A DNA stretch of 64,000 bases from Acidimicrobiales bacterium (GCA_028285495.1 JANQPB010000001.1:108142-172141), one strand, 5' to 3'; positions 54,488 through 63,842 are shown, counted from the first letter of the stretch. Made by a program: numbers and translations. The notes: generated from the sequence alone by a model not told the origin.

Positions 54488-54904
54488 ATGGGATCGATCG
54501 CGCAAACCGCACGGGAGTTCTTCGAAGCATGTGAGACGGGCAAGGGGTGGGACGGTTGCGCTCCCCATTGCCACGAGGGGGCGACGTTCGCCGCCCAGTC
54601 CGAGCCGCTGATGGAGATCGACGAGCTGGCCGGCTACGCCGAGTGGATGAAGGGCCTGTTGACCTTCATGCCGGACGGGGCGTACGACCTGAAGGCGTTT
54701 GCCGTCGACGACGAGCGTCAGAGCGTGGTGGCCTACGCCGTGTTCTCGGGCACGCACACCGGCGAGGGCGGGCCGCTGCCCCCGACCGGCAAGTCGACCA
54801 GCAGCGACTACGTGTACGTCATGGACTTCGACGGCGACAAGATCCGCCACATGACGAAGATCTGGCACTCCGGTCTGGCCATGCAGGAGCTCGGCTGGGC
54901 CTGA
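54488..54904 (+). CDS. SnoaL/NTF2-like ester-cyclase-type protein
   Basis: 138 residues, the size of a single SnoaL-like domain: AREFFEACETGKGWDGCAPHCHEGATF, LAGYAEWMKGLLTFMPD and YVYVMDFDGDKIRHMTKIWHSGLAMQELGW. The fold is a cone-shaped beta-barrel; members are isomerases, hydrolases or binding proteins, and no activity can be assigned here. GAGGAGGGA precedes ATG 54488. Confidence 0.8.
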   Translation: MGSIAQTAREFFEACETGKGWDGCAPHCHEGATFAAQSEPLMEIDELAGYAEWMKGLLTFMPDGAYDLKAFAVDDERQSVVAYAVFSGTHTGEGGPLPPTGKSTSSDYVYVMDFDGDKIRHMTKIWHSGLAMQELGWA

Positions 54905-55019
54905 GCGTTCCGCTGGCACGACGGAGCTTGATGGCACACCGGGGAGTTGATTAGTTTTTTTCGATCCGAGACGAGCCCATGCGTCCCGGTCCTGCTTCCG
55001 ATCCCGCCGAGGGGGGCAG

Positions 55020-56492
55020 TTGTTCGACGAGATGATCCGCCAGGTGAAGCGGAGACGGGGCAAGAGCGCCCTCGCCCGCGAGTCCCGCCGCAAGGCCAGG
55101 CACAAGACCGGCCAGGCGCGGGTCAGCCCGCAGCTCGTCCAGGTCACGGAGGAGTACAGCTACGTGCGCTCGCTCGGACGATGGCGGCCGGAGCCGTCGT
55201 TCGAGACGGGGGTCGGGACGATCTCGATCTCGACCTCGATCGACGACGACGCCTCCTTGGCCAAGCCGGGCCGGCTCGACGTCCGCTCGCTCCAACTCGT
55301 CGACTCGAACGAGGCTCCGATCACGGGGTCGTTCCTGCACTTCCACAATCACGGTCGGACCGATCTCGAGCGGGTGATCGCGGCCGAAGGCGGCTTCGAC
55401 TCGCTCAAGCTCGAGGCCCCGGTCGGCATCGGTCGACCGGAGGAGCAGCCACCCGAGCTCGGCCTCCAGAAGTCCCACCGCCTGACGAGCTACACGATCG
55501 AGCAACCGACCCGCTTGCCGATCGAGGCCGCCCTCAACATCGCCGAGGGTGACCCCGGCCACGCGAGCCTCGGCCACGACCTGTACTTCCTCGTCGACAT
55601 CAAGCTCTACCTGCCGAACGTCGGGGCGCGGCCGACGCCCCGCATCGGTGGGATCGAGATCGACTGGCCGTGGCTGACCGACGCCGACACCGCGCTGCGG
55701 GTCTGGCAGATCACTCGACCGGACTACGAGAACCCACAGGGCTTCGAGATCGAGCGGTTCGGGCCGAAGCTGGAGACCAGCTACGACGTCACGACCGGGG
55801 CGATCGTCTGCGAGCCCCGGTCCGAGCAGGACAGCTACCTCGCCGACAGCGACCGGCCGGACGGTCACGAGATCCCGTTCTTCTATTCGATGCTGATCAA
55901 GCCGAACAGGCCGCTCCAGCTGATCGACGACTTCTCGCTGACCGCACGGGTTGCCGTGACCGTCAACTCGTTGATCTCCGGCACCGAGATCGGGCTCCAC
56001 GATGCCACCGGCTACCGGGACGAGTCGACGAGGATCAGGCGGGTGTCCCTCCTGCGGGCCAGCATCGAGCTCGATCTCGACCGGGCGATGTCCCGTCGCC
56101 TCCTCGAGCAGCGAAACGCGCTGGTCTTCCGCGGGGTCCAGCCGTCGCCGGAGGTGACCAAGACCATCGAGGCCACCGTCCTCGCCTGCGGCTACCAGCT
56201 CGACGAGGAGTCGAACCGGGACGGGCACGAATTCGACCGCACGATCGTCGCCGCCCGCTCGGTGGCCGGGAAGCGGGTCGAGCTGTTCCTGACGGCAATC
56301 GGCCAGCATCGGGATGTCCACCGAACCCTGCGAGACGCCGGCGGGCCGCGCCTGCGCGAGGTCCTGAAGGCCGGCGACGTCGACATCGAGCTGCTCGGTC
56401 GCACCCGAGGGGACCACCGACTGCTCACCGCCGAGATGAACATGCTCCACGCCAGCCTCCGCAGTCGCCTGTCGACGTTCGTCGAGGCGTGA
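55020..56492 (+). CDS. Large protein of unknown function, first gene of an uncharacterised cluster
   Basis: 490 residues from TTG 55020 (GAGGGGGG upstream). A basic N-terminus (RQVKRRRGKSALARESRRKARHK) leads to a beta-rich body. The region HDLYFLVDIKLYLPNVG, then SMLIKPNRPLQLIDDFSLTARVAV and SGTEIGLHDATGY, is followed by TIEATVLACGYQLDEES. Segments appear in the same order in the next protein (GRWHHQG against GRWRPEP; PPNVSIDGRVAVFF; TAIEIAHRLTESGFVVS), suggesting a shared domain. No membrane segment or known motif. The next gene starts 2 bases after its stop. Confidence 0.7.
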   Translation: MFDEMIRQVKRRRGKSALARESRRKARHKTGQARVSPQLVQVTEEYSYVRSLGRWRPEPSFETGVGTISISTSIDDDASLAKPGRLDVRSLQLVDSNEAPITGSFLHFHNHGRTDLERVIAAEGGFDSLKLEAPVGIGRPEEQPPELGLQKSHRLTSYTIEQPTRLPIEAALNIAEGDPGHASLGHDLYFLVDIKLYLPNVGARPTPRIGGIEIDWPWLTDADTALRVWQITRPDYENPQGFEIERFGPKLETSYDVTTGAIVCEPRSEQDSYLADSDRPDGHEIPFFYSMLIKPNRPLQLIDDFSLTARVAVTVNSLISGTEIGLHDATGYRDESTRIRRVSLLRASIELDLDRAMSRRLLEQRNALVFRGVQPSPEVTKTIEATVLACGYQLDEESNRDGHEFDRTIVAARSVAGKRVELFLTAIGQHRDVHRTLRDAGGPRLREVLKAGDVDIELLGRTRGDHRLLTAEMNMLHASLRSRLSTFVEA

Positions 56493-56494
56493 CC

Positions 56495-58708
56495 ATGGGT
56501 ACCGCCACGGTCACAGCCGAGCCGGTGTCGCGCTGCAAGATCTGCGGCGACGCGGCGGTCGTCGCCGTCTGCCATCACTGTGCGGCCGCGTTGTGCGCCA
56601 CCCACGCGATCAACGGCGCCAGCGGCTCACGCGAGTTCAGACGGTTGGACGCCAGACGGCGGGGTCGTGACCACGAGCCGAATCACTGCGCCGACTGCGT
56701 CCATCGGATCCTCTCGGCTGGGGACATCGGCCTCATGCTCGCACTGACCGTGGTGCTCGCCGGGCTGGTGTTCGTGGTCGCCCCGACCTGGATCCGGGTC
56801 GTGGCGTTGGTGATGGTGGCGGCCACGGCCCTCGCCCTGTTCTTCGTGGCCAACCGGCAGCGCCGGGACGAGCGCCTCGACCGGTGCTCGGTGATGCCCG
56901 AGGTCGAGAACGAGCGAATCGTCGAGACCTACCGGTATCGATCGACGCTGTCGGCCGAGGGTCGGTGGCACCACCAGGGGCTCGGTGCCGACGGCGTCGC
57001 CCGGGTCGATCTGCGGTTCAACCCCGACGACGTGAAGCGGGTCGCAGCCCACGCGTCGGCGGGCGATGGCAACGGGGATCTCGGCCCCATCGAAGCCGGA
57101 TTCGTGGTGCTGGGGCTGGACGATCCGATCGCCATCGATGGCGTCAACGTCGCCGACGACGGTGATCGCTTCGGGGCCAAACGAGTGACACTCGAGGCCG
57201 ACCGGATTCCCTTCCTGCTGTCGGAGCTCCCGGGGAATCGGGCGAACGGCTCTGGCCCGGCCGAGCGCCTGTCGTCGGTCCACCACTGGTCGAGCCGGTA
57301 CCAGCTCCGGCTCCCCGACGACGAGACCAGGATGCCGATCCAGATCTTCCCGACCCTGGCCCCCGGTTCCGATCGGCGGAGCCTCGAGCTCCATGTCCGG
57401 CTGGCCGACACGGCGGGTCCGATGGACCTGGCGGCAGACCGGGTCGTCGCCGGCCTGCCGCGAGATCCGATGGCCTACATCGAGTCGCTCGAGTTCCGGG
57501 TCCCGCTGGTCGGGCTCGGCGATGTCGTGCCCATCGACGGCGACCCGATCATCGTGGACGAGCCCGAGGCGCCGGGCGGTGGGATCCGGAAGATCCGGTG
57601 GGAGCAGGTCGACTTCGCCGGGGGTGAGATCGGGAAGCGCCTCAGCGTTCGCTTCGAGCGCCCGATCCCACCGAACGTCAGCATCGACGGGCGAGTCGCC
57701 GTCTTCTTCGAGCACTCGCTGGCTGGCGTCACCGACCTGATCTGGTTCGACGCCAAGGGCCGCCCGTCGTTCGGCACCAGTGCAGATGGGCGATACGCAG
57801 CCACGACGGCATCGGTCGTCGACGTCGCCTTCCGGTTCTCGATGGCATCGTTGCCGTACGAGGCCAGCTTCGTGCACATGGAGCGATCGATCGACGTCGA
57901 GCCGTCGCTGCTGCAGAAGATCAGACCGGATCACAAGACGGCGATCGAGATCGCCCATCGCCTGACGGAGTCTGGTTTCGTCGTGTCCCAACTCGGCGAA
58001 TCGACCTTCGCCCCGTCCGATCGATCGGCCGAGGAGAACCGGGTGTGGGAGCTGCGAGGTCGGTACTTCGAGAACACCGCTCCGCTCGACTTCCAGCTGA
58101 AGATCGTCGGCGCCGACCTTCGCCGCCGCCTCGAGGGCAGCGCCGAGACCTACCAGGTGACGGCGGTGACGCTGGCCGCGCAGGCCGGGGTCGACGGGCC
58201 TGGCACGCTGGCCGAGTTCGAAGCGCAGCTGCGCACGATCGAGGAGCAGTCCTGCGCTGCGCTCGTCCGCCTCGCCGGCAGAGGGCCGTCGCTCGAGCTG
58301 GCACCGGGCGACGAGGACGGGCCGGGCCGGCCGCCCGGGATCGACGCCGGTCTCGTGGCCACCGCATCGGCGCCGCCGCCACGACCGCTCGTGACCGTCG
58401 ACGCGGCCGACGCCGCGCCCGACTACGACGTGGCCGACTACCGCCAGGAGCGCCGCTGCTCCATGTGCAGTCGGAGCGTCGACCGCGAGCCGTACGCACT
58501 CTGTCATCACTGCGGCCGCGTGGTCTGCCTCGAGCGGTGCTCGGTCACCGTGCGGCAGGACCCGGCCTTCGTCCGGGGGCTCGACCGGGAGTCGACGAGG
58601 GCGAGCCACTGCGAGCGGTGTGCCGAGCAGGAGCACCGGACGTCGTTCTATCTCCATCGCCTGTCGAGATCCCATGTTGTCACTCGCCTTTCGGCCATCC
58701 GTCGTTGA
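56495..58708 (+). CDS. Membrane protein with terminal zinc-ribbon motifs, unknown function
   Basis: 737 residues. N-terminal zinc-binding pattern: SRCKICGDAAVVAVCHHCAA, then LCATH and HCADCVH. Two membrane helices follow near 85-130 (LMLALTVVLAGLVFVVAP, VVALVMVAATALALFFVA). The large soluble body resembles the preceding protein in order of segments. The C-terminus repeats a Cys/His motif: RCSMCSRSVDREPYALCHHCGRVVCLERC and HCERCAEQE. It may be a B-box/FYVE-like fold. Its end overlaps the next gene by 35 bases. Function unknown; co-translation with its neighbours points to a joint complex. Confidence 0.7.
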   Translation: MGTATVTAEPVSRCKICGDAAVVAVCHHCAAALCATHAINGASGSREFRRLDARRRGRDHEPNHCADCVHRILSAGDIGLMLALTVVLAGLVFVVAPTWIRVVALVMVAATALALFFVANRQRRDERLDRCSVMPEVENERIVETYRYRSTLSAEGRWHHQGLGADGVARVDLRFNPDDVKRVAAHASAGDGNGDLGPIEAGFVVLGLDDPIAIDGVNVADDGDRFGAKRVTLEADRIPFLLSELPGNRANGSGPAERLSSVHHWSSRYQLRLPDDETRMPIQIFPTLAPGSDRRSLELHVRLADTAGPMDLAADRVVAGLPRDPMAYIESLEFRVPLVGLGDVVPIDGDPIIVDEPEAPGGGIRKIRWEQVDFAGGEIGKRLSVRFERPIPPNVSIDGRVAVFFEHSLAGVTDLIWFDAKGRPSFGTSADGRYAATTASVVDVAFRFSMASLPYEASFVHMERSIDVEPSLLQKIRPDHKTAIEIAHRLTESGFVVSQLGESTFAPSDRSAEENRVWELRGRYFENTAPLDFQLKIVGADLRRRLEGSAETYQVTAVTLAAQAGVDGPGTLAEFEAQLRTIEEQSCAALVRLAGRGPSLELAPGDEDGPGRPPGIDAGLVATASAPPPRPLVTVDAADAAPDYDVADYRQERRCSMCSRSVDREPYALCHHCGRVVCLERCSVTVRQDPAFVRGLDRESTRASHCERCAEQEHRTSFYLHRLSRSHVVTRLSAIRR

Positions 58709-59696
58709 GCTCGGTCGGCCGAACGACGTCGACCTGGTCGTCGCCAACGCCGGACAGGAGGACCTGTATGCGATTCGGCTGGTTGCCCGATTTCCGTCGT
58801 GGCTGCGGGTCAACGAGGGGTCCAGACGGATCGAGATCCCGACGATCGACGCCGGCGGCCAGACGACGTGTCATTACGTGCTGACCGCCGACCACCAGCC
58901 CCGAGCGACCGGGCGCGTGCCGTTCCCGGTGGTGACGTTCACCGATGCCAACGGCGAGGCCCAGCGTTGGAGCACCGACATCGCCCTCCGGGTCGAGCGG
59001 GGACGCGAGCGGTCGGGCGGCATCGAGGCCGAGGTCGTGTTCGAACGACGGCCCGTCGCCGGTCGCTGGGGTGAGGTGCGAGTGCTGGTGCGCACGACCG
59101 ACGCCGTCGACTCGGCCGTGCTCGACATCGCGTTCGGCGGGGAGCTGGACTACGACGGTCCCGATCGGGTCGCGGTCGGCTCGGGGGCGGCGAGCGAGAT
59201 CGTGGGGGCGCTGCGGTTCCGGGCCGCCGGGACTGCGGTCCCCGTTGCTCTCGAGGTGACAGCAATGACCGGTGACGGCGACTATAGGGACACGGAGATC
59301 CGGGAGCTGGTGACGGTGAGCGACGCAACCGACGGCGATGGCACAACCCACGTCTACAACATCGGGAAGGTCGAGGGGAACGTCGGGCCGGGAGGATCGT
59401 TCGTCCAGAACAACGTCGGTGGTGCGGTCGGGCGATCGTCGTCCGACTCGATCGGTGGGGTCGAGCCGGAGGTCCTGGCCGCCATCCAGTCGATGCTGAC
59501 CATGGCCGAGCTGTCCGACGCACGACACGCCGACGACCGCTCGACCATCGAGGCCTTCACCAAGGGCGAGGTCGAGGTCGGCGCAGCTCGAGCCGCCGTC
59601 CGGCGGGTCCTCGACGGCACGGCCTCCATTCGTTCCGGGCTCGCAGCCAACGGGTTGTACGAGATCCTCCGCGGCTTCGCCATGACCCAGCTGTAG
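58674..59696 (+). CDS. Ig-like domain protein with Gly/Asn-rich linker, unknown
   Basis: 340 residues. Residues 1-105 look like a CARDB/NEW3-type Ig-like domain (SVVELGRPNDVDLVVANAGQEDLYAIRLV), and a second beta domain (110-200) follows. Then comes a distinctive NIGKVEGNVGPGGSFVQNN motif (near 228-246) and a helical C-terminus (EPEVLAAIQSMLTMAELSDARHADD, SIRSGLAANGLYEILRGF). No signal peptide. ATG 58674 lies inside the preceding gene, so translation is probably coupled. The Gly/Asn motif recalls linkers that join sensor and effector parts in bacterial conflict proteins, but that is only a resemblance. Confidence 0.65.
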   Translation: MLSLAFRPSVVELGRPNDVDLVVANAGQEDLYAIRLVARFPSWLRVNEGSRRIEIPTIDAGGQTTCHYVLTADHQPRATGRVPFPVVTFTDANGEAQRWSTDIALRVERGRERSGGIEAEVVFERRPVAGRWGEVRVLVRTTDAVDSAVLDIAFGGELDYDGPDRVAVGSGAASEIVGALRFRAAGTAVPVALEVTAMTGDGDYRDTEIRELVTVSDATDGDGTTHVYNIGKVEGNVGPGGSFVQNNVGGAVGRSSSDSIGGVEPEVLAAIQSMLTMAELSDARHADDRSTIEAFTKGEVEVGAARAAVRRVLDGTASIRSGLAANGLYEILRGFAMTQL

Positions 59697-59946
59697 GCCA
59701 ACCTTCGTTCGGGCGAGCGCCAACCGCCGCCGGGCGGCCGTGGCCCCTCTCCCCATTCGAGCGCAACGACGACGTCATCGTCGTCGACCTCGGCAGACCA
59801 ACCCACCGCCGAGCGGTGCCACTTCCGCGAGGGCTCGCAGATCTTCGTTCGCTGGCTATTTTCGACTTGTTCGGATCGTGGGAAGGACCAATACTTGGCC
59901 TGAGAACAGGTCGTGAACGACGCAGACATACAGCTAGGGAGGGTCC

Positions 59947-60366
59947 ATGCCGTCCGTGACGCTCGCCGTTGACAAGTACTCCGTCGAGCACTTCTTTCGA
60001 TCAGATTCCTCTGAGAAGATCTCGTCTCTCACCCTCACGAGTCGCGATCCGTTCCACGGCTGGATCAGTACGATCAAGTGGCTGTTCGGCTCGGCGTACA
60101 ACGAGGCCTACGGCTACATCTCGCTCAACGCCGGGTATCAGGGATTCACCGTGGTGCTTGTTCAGCCGTTGGAGGACTTCGACGCAGCACTCGATGTCCT
60201 TCGCAACGAAGCTCCAGCCACGGTGCGAGTGACACATCGAGAAGAACTTCCTCCGCCAGGCCAAGGTTCAACGAAGACGCTCACGGCGAGCATCTTCACC
60301 GGCCCGGAGCCGGTCGGCGAAGGTCCGATCGATCCGGATTCGATCGCAGGTTCGCCGATCCAGTAG
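59947..60366 (+). CDS. Hypothetical protein (139 aa)
   Basis: 139 residues. The core SSLTLTSRDPFHGWISTIKWLFGSAYNEAYGYISLNAGYQGFTVVLVQP then LEDFDAALDVLRNE suggests a small alpha/beta fold; the C-terminus is Pro/Gly-rich. No known family. AGGGAGG is well placed before ATG 59947. It is separated from the preceding cluster by 250 bases of lower GC content in which no gene was seen. Confidence 0.6.
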   Translation: MPSVTLAVDKYSVEHFFRSDSSEKISSLTLTSRDPFHGWISTIKWLFGSAYNEAYGYISLNAGYQGFTVVLVQPLEDFDAALDVLRNEAPATVRVTHREELPPPGQGSTKTLTASIFTGPEPVGEGPIDPDSIAGSPIQ

Positions 60367-60535
60367 CGAGAACCGCCACGAAGCCCGGCACCGACGGTCG
60401 GAACCGGAGAGGAGAGGTCCGGCCAGCTTCTCGGTCTGATCGACAACGTCGTTTCACCGACGCCTCCGTGTCGAACGAACGGCGCGTGCGGCGTCGGAAC
60501 ACCTGAGTTGCCAGCGGTCGATGACGTCCAACCAG

Positions 60536-60730
60536 TCAGTCTCCCGACACAGACCACGTCGCGACCGCAACTGCGGCTCCGACGGACGCAGCGGCTCCGC
60601 CAAGACCCCAAACGAGCGCCCAGATGCTTCGGCTGGGGTCGCCGGCCGCCCCCAAGGCATGCGGAAGGAAGTACACGTTGGACATGCCGACGAGCACATA
60701 GATGCCGTACCGAGCGATCCGGTCCCTCAT
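60536..60730 (-). CDS. Small membrane protein (64 aa)
   Basis: 64 residues with two hydrophobic helices, YGIYVLVGMSNVYFLPHALGAAG and IWALVWGLGGAAASVGAAVAVATW, joined by a short polar turn. No family is recognised and the Shine-Dalgarno is weak. The composition is clearly membrane-like, which supports a real gene. Confidence 0.45.
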   Translation of the reverse strand: MRDRIARYGIYVLVGMSNVYFLPHALGAAGDPSRSIWALVWGLGGAAASVGAAVAVATWSVSGD

Positions 60731-60785
60731 GCCGTCCAGCCTCGCCCACGGGGCCGATCGGCGCTCACCGATTTCTGACCGCCGC

Positions 60786-61586
60786 TCAAGGACCGTTGAT
60801 TGGCTGCGACAACTGGTCCCAGGTCGTGCCCGAGAGATCGGCGTACCACACGAAGAGGCCGAGCCGGTCGCTGGCCGCGCCTCCCGTCGTCAGCTCGATG
60901 ATCACGTCTTCAATGATCGGTTGGTCGTAGAACGAGACGTGGATGAGTGAGGGGTCCACGGTCCAAGAGCCGTCCGCCTGTGACTCGAACCGGACGGTAT
61001 TCTCGCCGCCGAGGATGCCGAACGCGTGGGCCGAAGCGATGCTGTAGCGATCGAAGCCATCTGCGTCGAGCTCTCGGTAGGTGGATCCGGTCTCGACTCG
61101 GGCAACGAAGAGGTCGCGCCCGCCATTCATGCTCGAAAGCGTCTCACCGTGTTCGGCGCGGGCGATGACGGCCAGGAGTGCCTCGCTCAGTTTGGCGTCA
61201 GCGATCAGTTCGGTTCCGTCCGCTTCGAGGGCCAGGGTGAGTACCTGGTCGTACCAGTCGAACGCTCCAGCCGACACAAGGTCAGCGGCCGCCAGCCCGT
61301 CTTGGGTGCGAGTGGTCTCGCGGTACTCCGCCCAGACACCGTCGAGCACGTCGATCATCGGGTCCGGCGACGCCTGCTCGCTCGCCGTGTCGGCCGTGGC
61401 CTCAACGACGGCTGTTGTCGCAACGGTTGTGGGCGACGGCACCGTCTCAGGGGCGATCTCGGTACTATCGGAGCTGCCGGCGACCTCCACAGTCGAAGGT
61501 GCACCATCGCTGCACGCCCCAAGCACCCCGACCGTCACGAAAGCGCCAGCGAGCACCCACCCACCGAGCCTCCCGCCACGCCTCAT
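60786..61586 (-). CDS. Lipoprotein of unknown function
   Basis: 266 residues from ATG 61586. The signal GGWVLAGAFVTVGVLGACSDG has lipobox LGAC. After a Ser/Thr/Val-rich linker (about 60 residues) lies an alpha/beta domain: VWAEYRETTRTQDGLAAADLVSAGAFDWYDQVL, AKLSEALLAVIARAEHGETLSSM and DGSWTVDPSLIHVSFYDQ, possibly NTF2-like. The GC content is a little lower than in the hydrogenase region. Confidence 0.7.
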   Translation of the reverse strand: MRRGGRLGGWVLAGAFVTVGVLGACSDGAPSTVEVAGSSDSTEIAPETVPSPTTVATTAVVEATADTASEQASPDPMIDVLDGVWAEYRETTRTQDGLAAADLVSAGAFDWYDQVLTLALEADGTELIADAKLSEALLAVIARAEHGETLSSMNGGRDLFVARVETGSTYRELDADGFDRYSIASAHAFGILGGENTVRFESQADGSWTVDPSLIHVSFYDQPIIEDVIIELTTGGAASDRLGLFVWYADLSGTTWDQLSQPINGP

Positions 61587-61836
61587 GGCCGCCAGAGTAC
61601 CAACCACCCACGACTGGGGCCTACGACAGGATGGGCAAGCCCCCGGGCAACCGCCCGATTCCAATCAGGCGCCGCCGGGGCACTCAGTCACGACGAGGAC
61701 GACCGTCTTCAGACGCTCTCGGTGACATGCTCGGAGCGATGCCGAGGCGGGTCTACAGAGCTGCTCATTGGCTGCGACACCTTCACCTGGACGCGGGGTC
61801 TCCGCTGTTCGCCGAGGTTGCGGCCGCTCACGGCAG
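61587..61836. other. Gene-free stretch before the IS3 remnant
   Basis: 250 bases between the lipoprotein start and the left terminal repeat of the IS3 remnant. No credible frame or RNA was seen. It presumably contains the lipoprotein promoter on the minus strand. Confidence 0.4.
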
Positions 61837-61865
61837 TGAACCACCCCGGGGAAGTTGCAGGCTCC
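61837..61865 (+). repeat. Left terminal inverted repeat of the IS3 remnant
   Basis: Starts TGAACCACCCCGGGG and ends TGCAGGCTCC, 22 bases before the orfA start. It matches 22 of 29 bases with the right end. Confidence 0.75.
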
Positions 61866-61886
61866 AAGCTTTGAGAGGATGGAGTC

Positions 61887-62712
61887 ATGCCAGGAAGGTC
61901 TCGCCGGTATCCGCCGGAGTTGAGAGAGCGGGCGGTGCGGATGGTGTTCGATCACCAGGCCGAGTGTTCATCGCAGTGGAAGGCGATCCGTTCGATCGGT
62001 GAACAGCTCGGCGTTCATCACGAGACGCTGCGGGTGTGGGTCCGCCGGGCCGAGACCGACGCCGGTGACCGGCCGGCGCTCACGACCGACGAGCGCCAGC
62101 GGATGCGGGAGCTAGAACGAGAGAACCGCGAGCTGCGCCGTGCGAACGAGATCTTGACGTCGGCCTCGGTTTCTTTGCGACCGAGCTCGACGGTCGAACC
62201 AAGAAGTGATCGCCCACATCGACGCCCATCGGCATCGCTTCGGGGTCGAGCCGATCTGCAGGGCCCTGCAGTTCGCCCCACGGGCCTACTACGCCGCCAA
62301 GGCTCGCCGGCCGTCAGCCCGCCAGGTTCGCGACGAGCAGCTGAAGCCCGAGATCGTCGGGGTTCATCGGGAGAACTTCGGGGTCTATGGCGCGGCCAAG
62401 GTGTGGGCTCACTCAACCGGGAACGCACCAGGGTCGCTCGCTGCACCGTCGAGCGGCTCATGCGCGGTCTTGGCTTGTGAGGTGCCATCCGAGGTCGATC
62501 GGCCCGCACCACCCTCAGCGACGACACCGCCGACCGGCCATCAACCTGGTCGATCGTGTCCTTGCCGTCGGCGCTCCCAATCGGTTGCGGGTGGCTGATC
62601 TGACGGTTCCACGAACTCGGCCGGATCCCACCAGCCGAGTTCGAAGCCAACCACTACCGTCAAGAAGTCTCAGCCACCCCGGCCGAGAGCCAAACCAGCG
62701 AGCCTGCATAGA
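61887..62712 (+). pseudogene. IS3 transposase orfA/orfB, frameshifted and truncated
   Basis: orfA begins MPGRSRRYPPELRERAVRMV with a normal HTH (IGEQLGVHHETLRVWVRRAE) and coiled coil (RELERENRELRRANEIL). After SASV the expected FFATELDGRTKK is read only in the -1 frame (near 62168-62177). orfB starts VIAHIDAHRHRFGVEPICRA at 62206. A missing base near 62410 shifts the frame, TGA at 62478-62480 replaces an Arg codon, another base is missing near 62542, and an internal deletion joins VADLT to HELGRIPPAEFEANHY near 62610. Not functional. Confidence 0.85.
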
Positions 62713-62728
62713 ACCCGGGGCGGTTCAA
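62700..62728 (-). repeat. Right terminal inverted repeat of the IS3 remnant
   Basis: Read on the minus strand it begins TGAACCGCCCCGGG and ends TGCAGGCTCG. The orfB stop lies inside it. Confidence 0.75.
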
Positions 62729-62941
62729 CCCAACGCCAGACTCAACCAACCAGGCGAACCCTGACCAACGCTCCTGGGATCTACACCTAGGCGCCACGTC
62801 GGACCGACCACCGGCGCACACCTGCGCGGATTCGGCGCCGGAACTCGACCCGGTCGTCGTGACCAGGACCCTGCTCCTCCCTCCCGGACCGCCATGAACC
62901 CCCTGCCCCCGGTCGCCCGCACCGATCGCTGCAGCTCCCGA

Positions 62942-62947
62942 CATAAT
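62942..62947 (+). promoter_or_regulatory. Candidate -10 element for a leaderless glycosyltransferase message
   Basis: CATAAT lies 7 bases before ATG 62954, which has no Shine-Dalgarno. The spacing fits transcription starting at the A of the ATG. Confidence 0.45.
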
Positions 62948-62953
62948 TGACTT

Positions 62954-63733
62954 ATGGAACGGGTGGCTGTTGTGGTGTCGTACTGGGACGAGCGACCGGT
63001 GGCGGCGCTGCGAAGTCTGGTCAAGGGCATGGACACGTTCGACCCAGGAATCTCCTTCGAGCGCATTCTGGTCGTCAATCGATCATCGGAGTCCCCCGAC
63101 CAGACCCTGGACGAGCTCAGGTTCGACCGCATCGTCGAACGAGCCAACACCGGCATGAACATCGGAGCCTGGGATGCGGGCTGGCGAGTCGCTCCCAACG
63201 CAACCGGCTACCTCTTCCTCCAAGACGACTGCCACATCTTGCGCGACAACTGGCTCGCAGGCTTCGTCAACTCGGCCCGACCCGACGTCGGCCTCAGCGG
63301 CGAGAGCATGAACCTCAACTGGGCCCGACCGTGGGATCACCTCCGACGCGGACCAGGCATGATCGAACTCGACGGCCACACCGTGAACGGCCGACGGGTG
63401 AACCGGGTCGACTACTACCTGCGTTGCATGAGGAAGTGGGGAATCGATCCGGGGCCGGATGGGCGGCACTTGAGGTCGCTCGTCTGGTACTGCCGCCGCG
63501 ACGCAATCGAGCTGATCGACGGCTTCCCCACTGGATCCACCTACGGGGAGTGCATCGCCCCCGAGATCGCCACATCCCGGCGCCTCCTCTCCCACGGGCT
63601 CTGTATCGAACAGGTTCGACCCGACCCCTTCCACTTCATCGGCCACCCGGACTGGGTGTACTCCAAGCAACACAGCAGACACGTGCACATCGGGTCCCTG
63701 ACCAGGCTCGAACGACTGCTGGCAGGACCCTGA
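62954..63733 (+). CDS. Glycosyltransferase-like protein (GT-A fold)
   Basis: 259 residues. A GT2-like start VAVVVSYWDERPVAALRSLVKGM, a central ANTGMNIGAWDAGWRVAPNATGYLFLQDDCHIL with the acidic DD metal motif (near 93), and WYCRRDAIELIDGFPTGSTYGECIAPEIATSRRL with a possible acid/base Glu. No membrane segment. Such enzymes transfer sugars from nucleotide donors in polysaccharide synthesis; donor and acceptor are unknown. It stands alone between an IS3 remnant and a second IS end, so it may have been moved by IS activity. Confidence 0.62.
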   Translation: MERVAVVVSYWDERPVAALRSLVKGMDTFDPGISFERILVVNRSSESPDQTLDELRFDRIVERANTGMNIGAWDAGWRVAPNATGYLFLQDDCHILRDNWLAGFVNSARPDVGLSGESMNLNWARPWDHLRRGPGMIELDGHTVNGRRVNRVDYYLRCMRKWGIDPGPDGRHLRSLVWYCRRDAIELIDGFPTGSTYGECIAPEIATSRRLLSHGLCIEQVRPDPFHFIGHPDWVYSKQHSRHVHIGSLTRLERLLAGP

Positions 63734-63842
63734 TCGTGAGCCTCGACTACCTGGTCACGGAACCGACCGAATCTGCGAGCTGGCTTGCCCTATCGGTTAG
63801 GAGCAACTCGTGGTCGATGTTGACCGTCAGTTGATCCGGACC

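Larger units (their letters stand above)
61837..62728 (+). mobile_element. IS3 family element remnant (892 bp, internally deleted)
   Basis: The element is bounded by imperfect terminal repeats (61837-61865 and 62700-62728, 22 of 29 bases identical) that begin TGAACC. Full IS3 elements are about 1.2-1.3 kb. Here the part of orfB between the VADLT segment and the C-terminal LGRIPPAEFEANHYRQ segment is missing, which removes the DDE catalytic core. The flanking bases show no matching target duplication. Confidence 0.85.

Noticed and set aside
54950..54965. T-run that might be a terminator
   Set aside because: No convincing hairpin precedes the run of T residues.
62168..62177. Programmed -1 frameshift in the IS3 remnant
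   Set aside because: The -1 frame only restores the usual OrfA C-terminus (FFATELDGRTKK and stop), so a base loss is more likely than programmed slippage; the element has further disabling changes.
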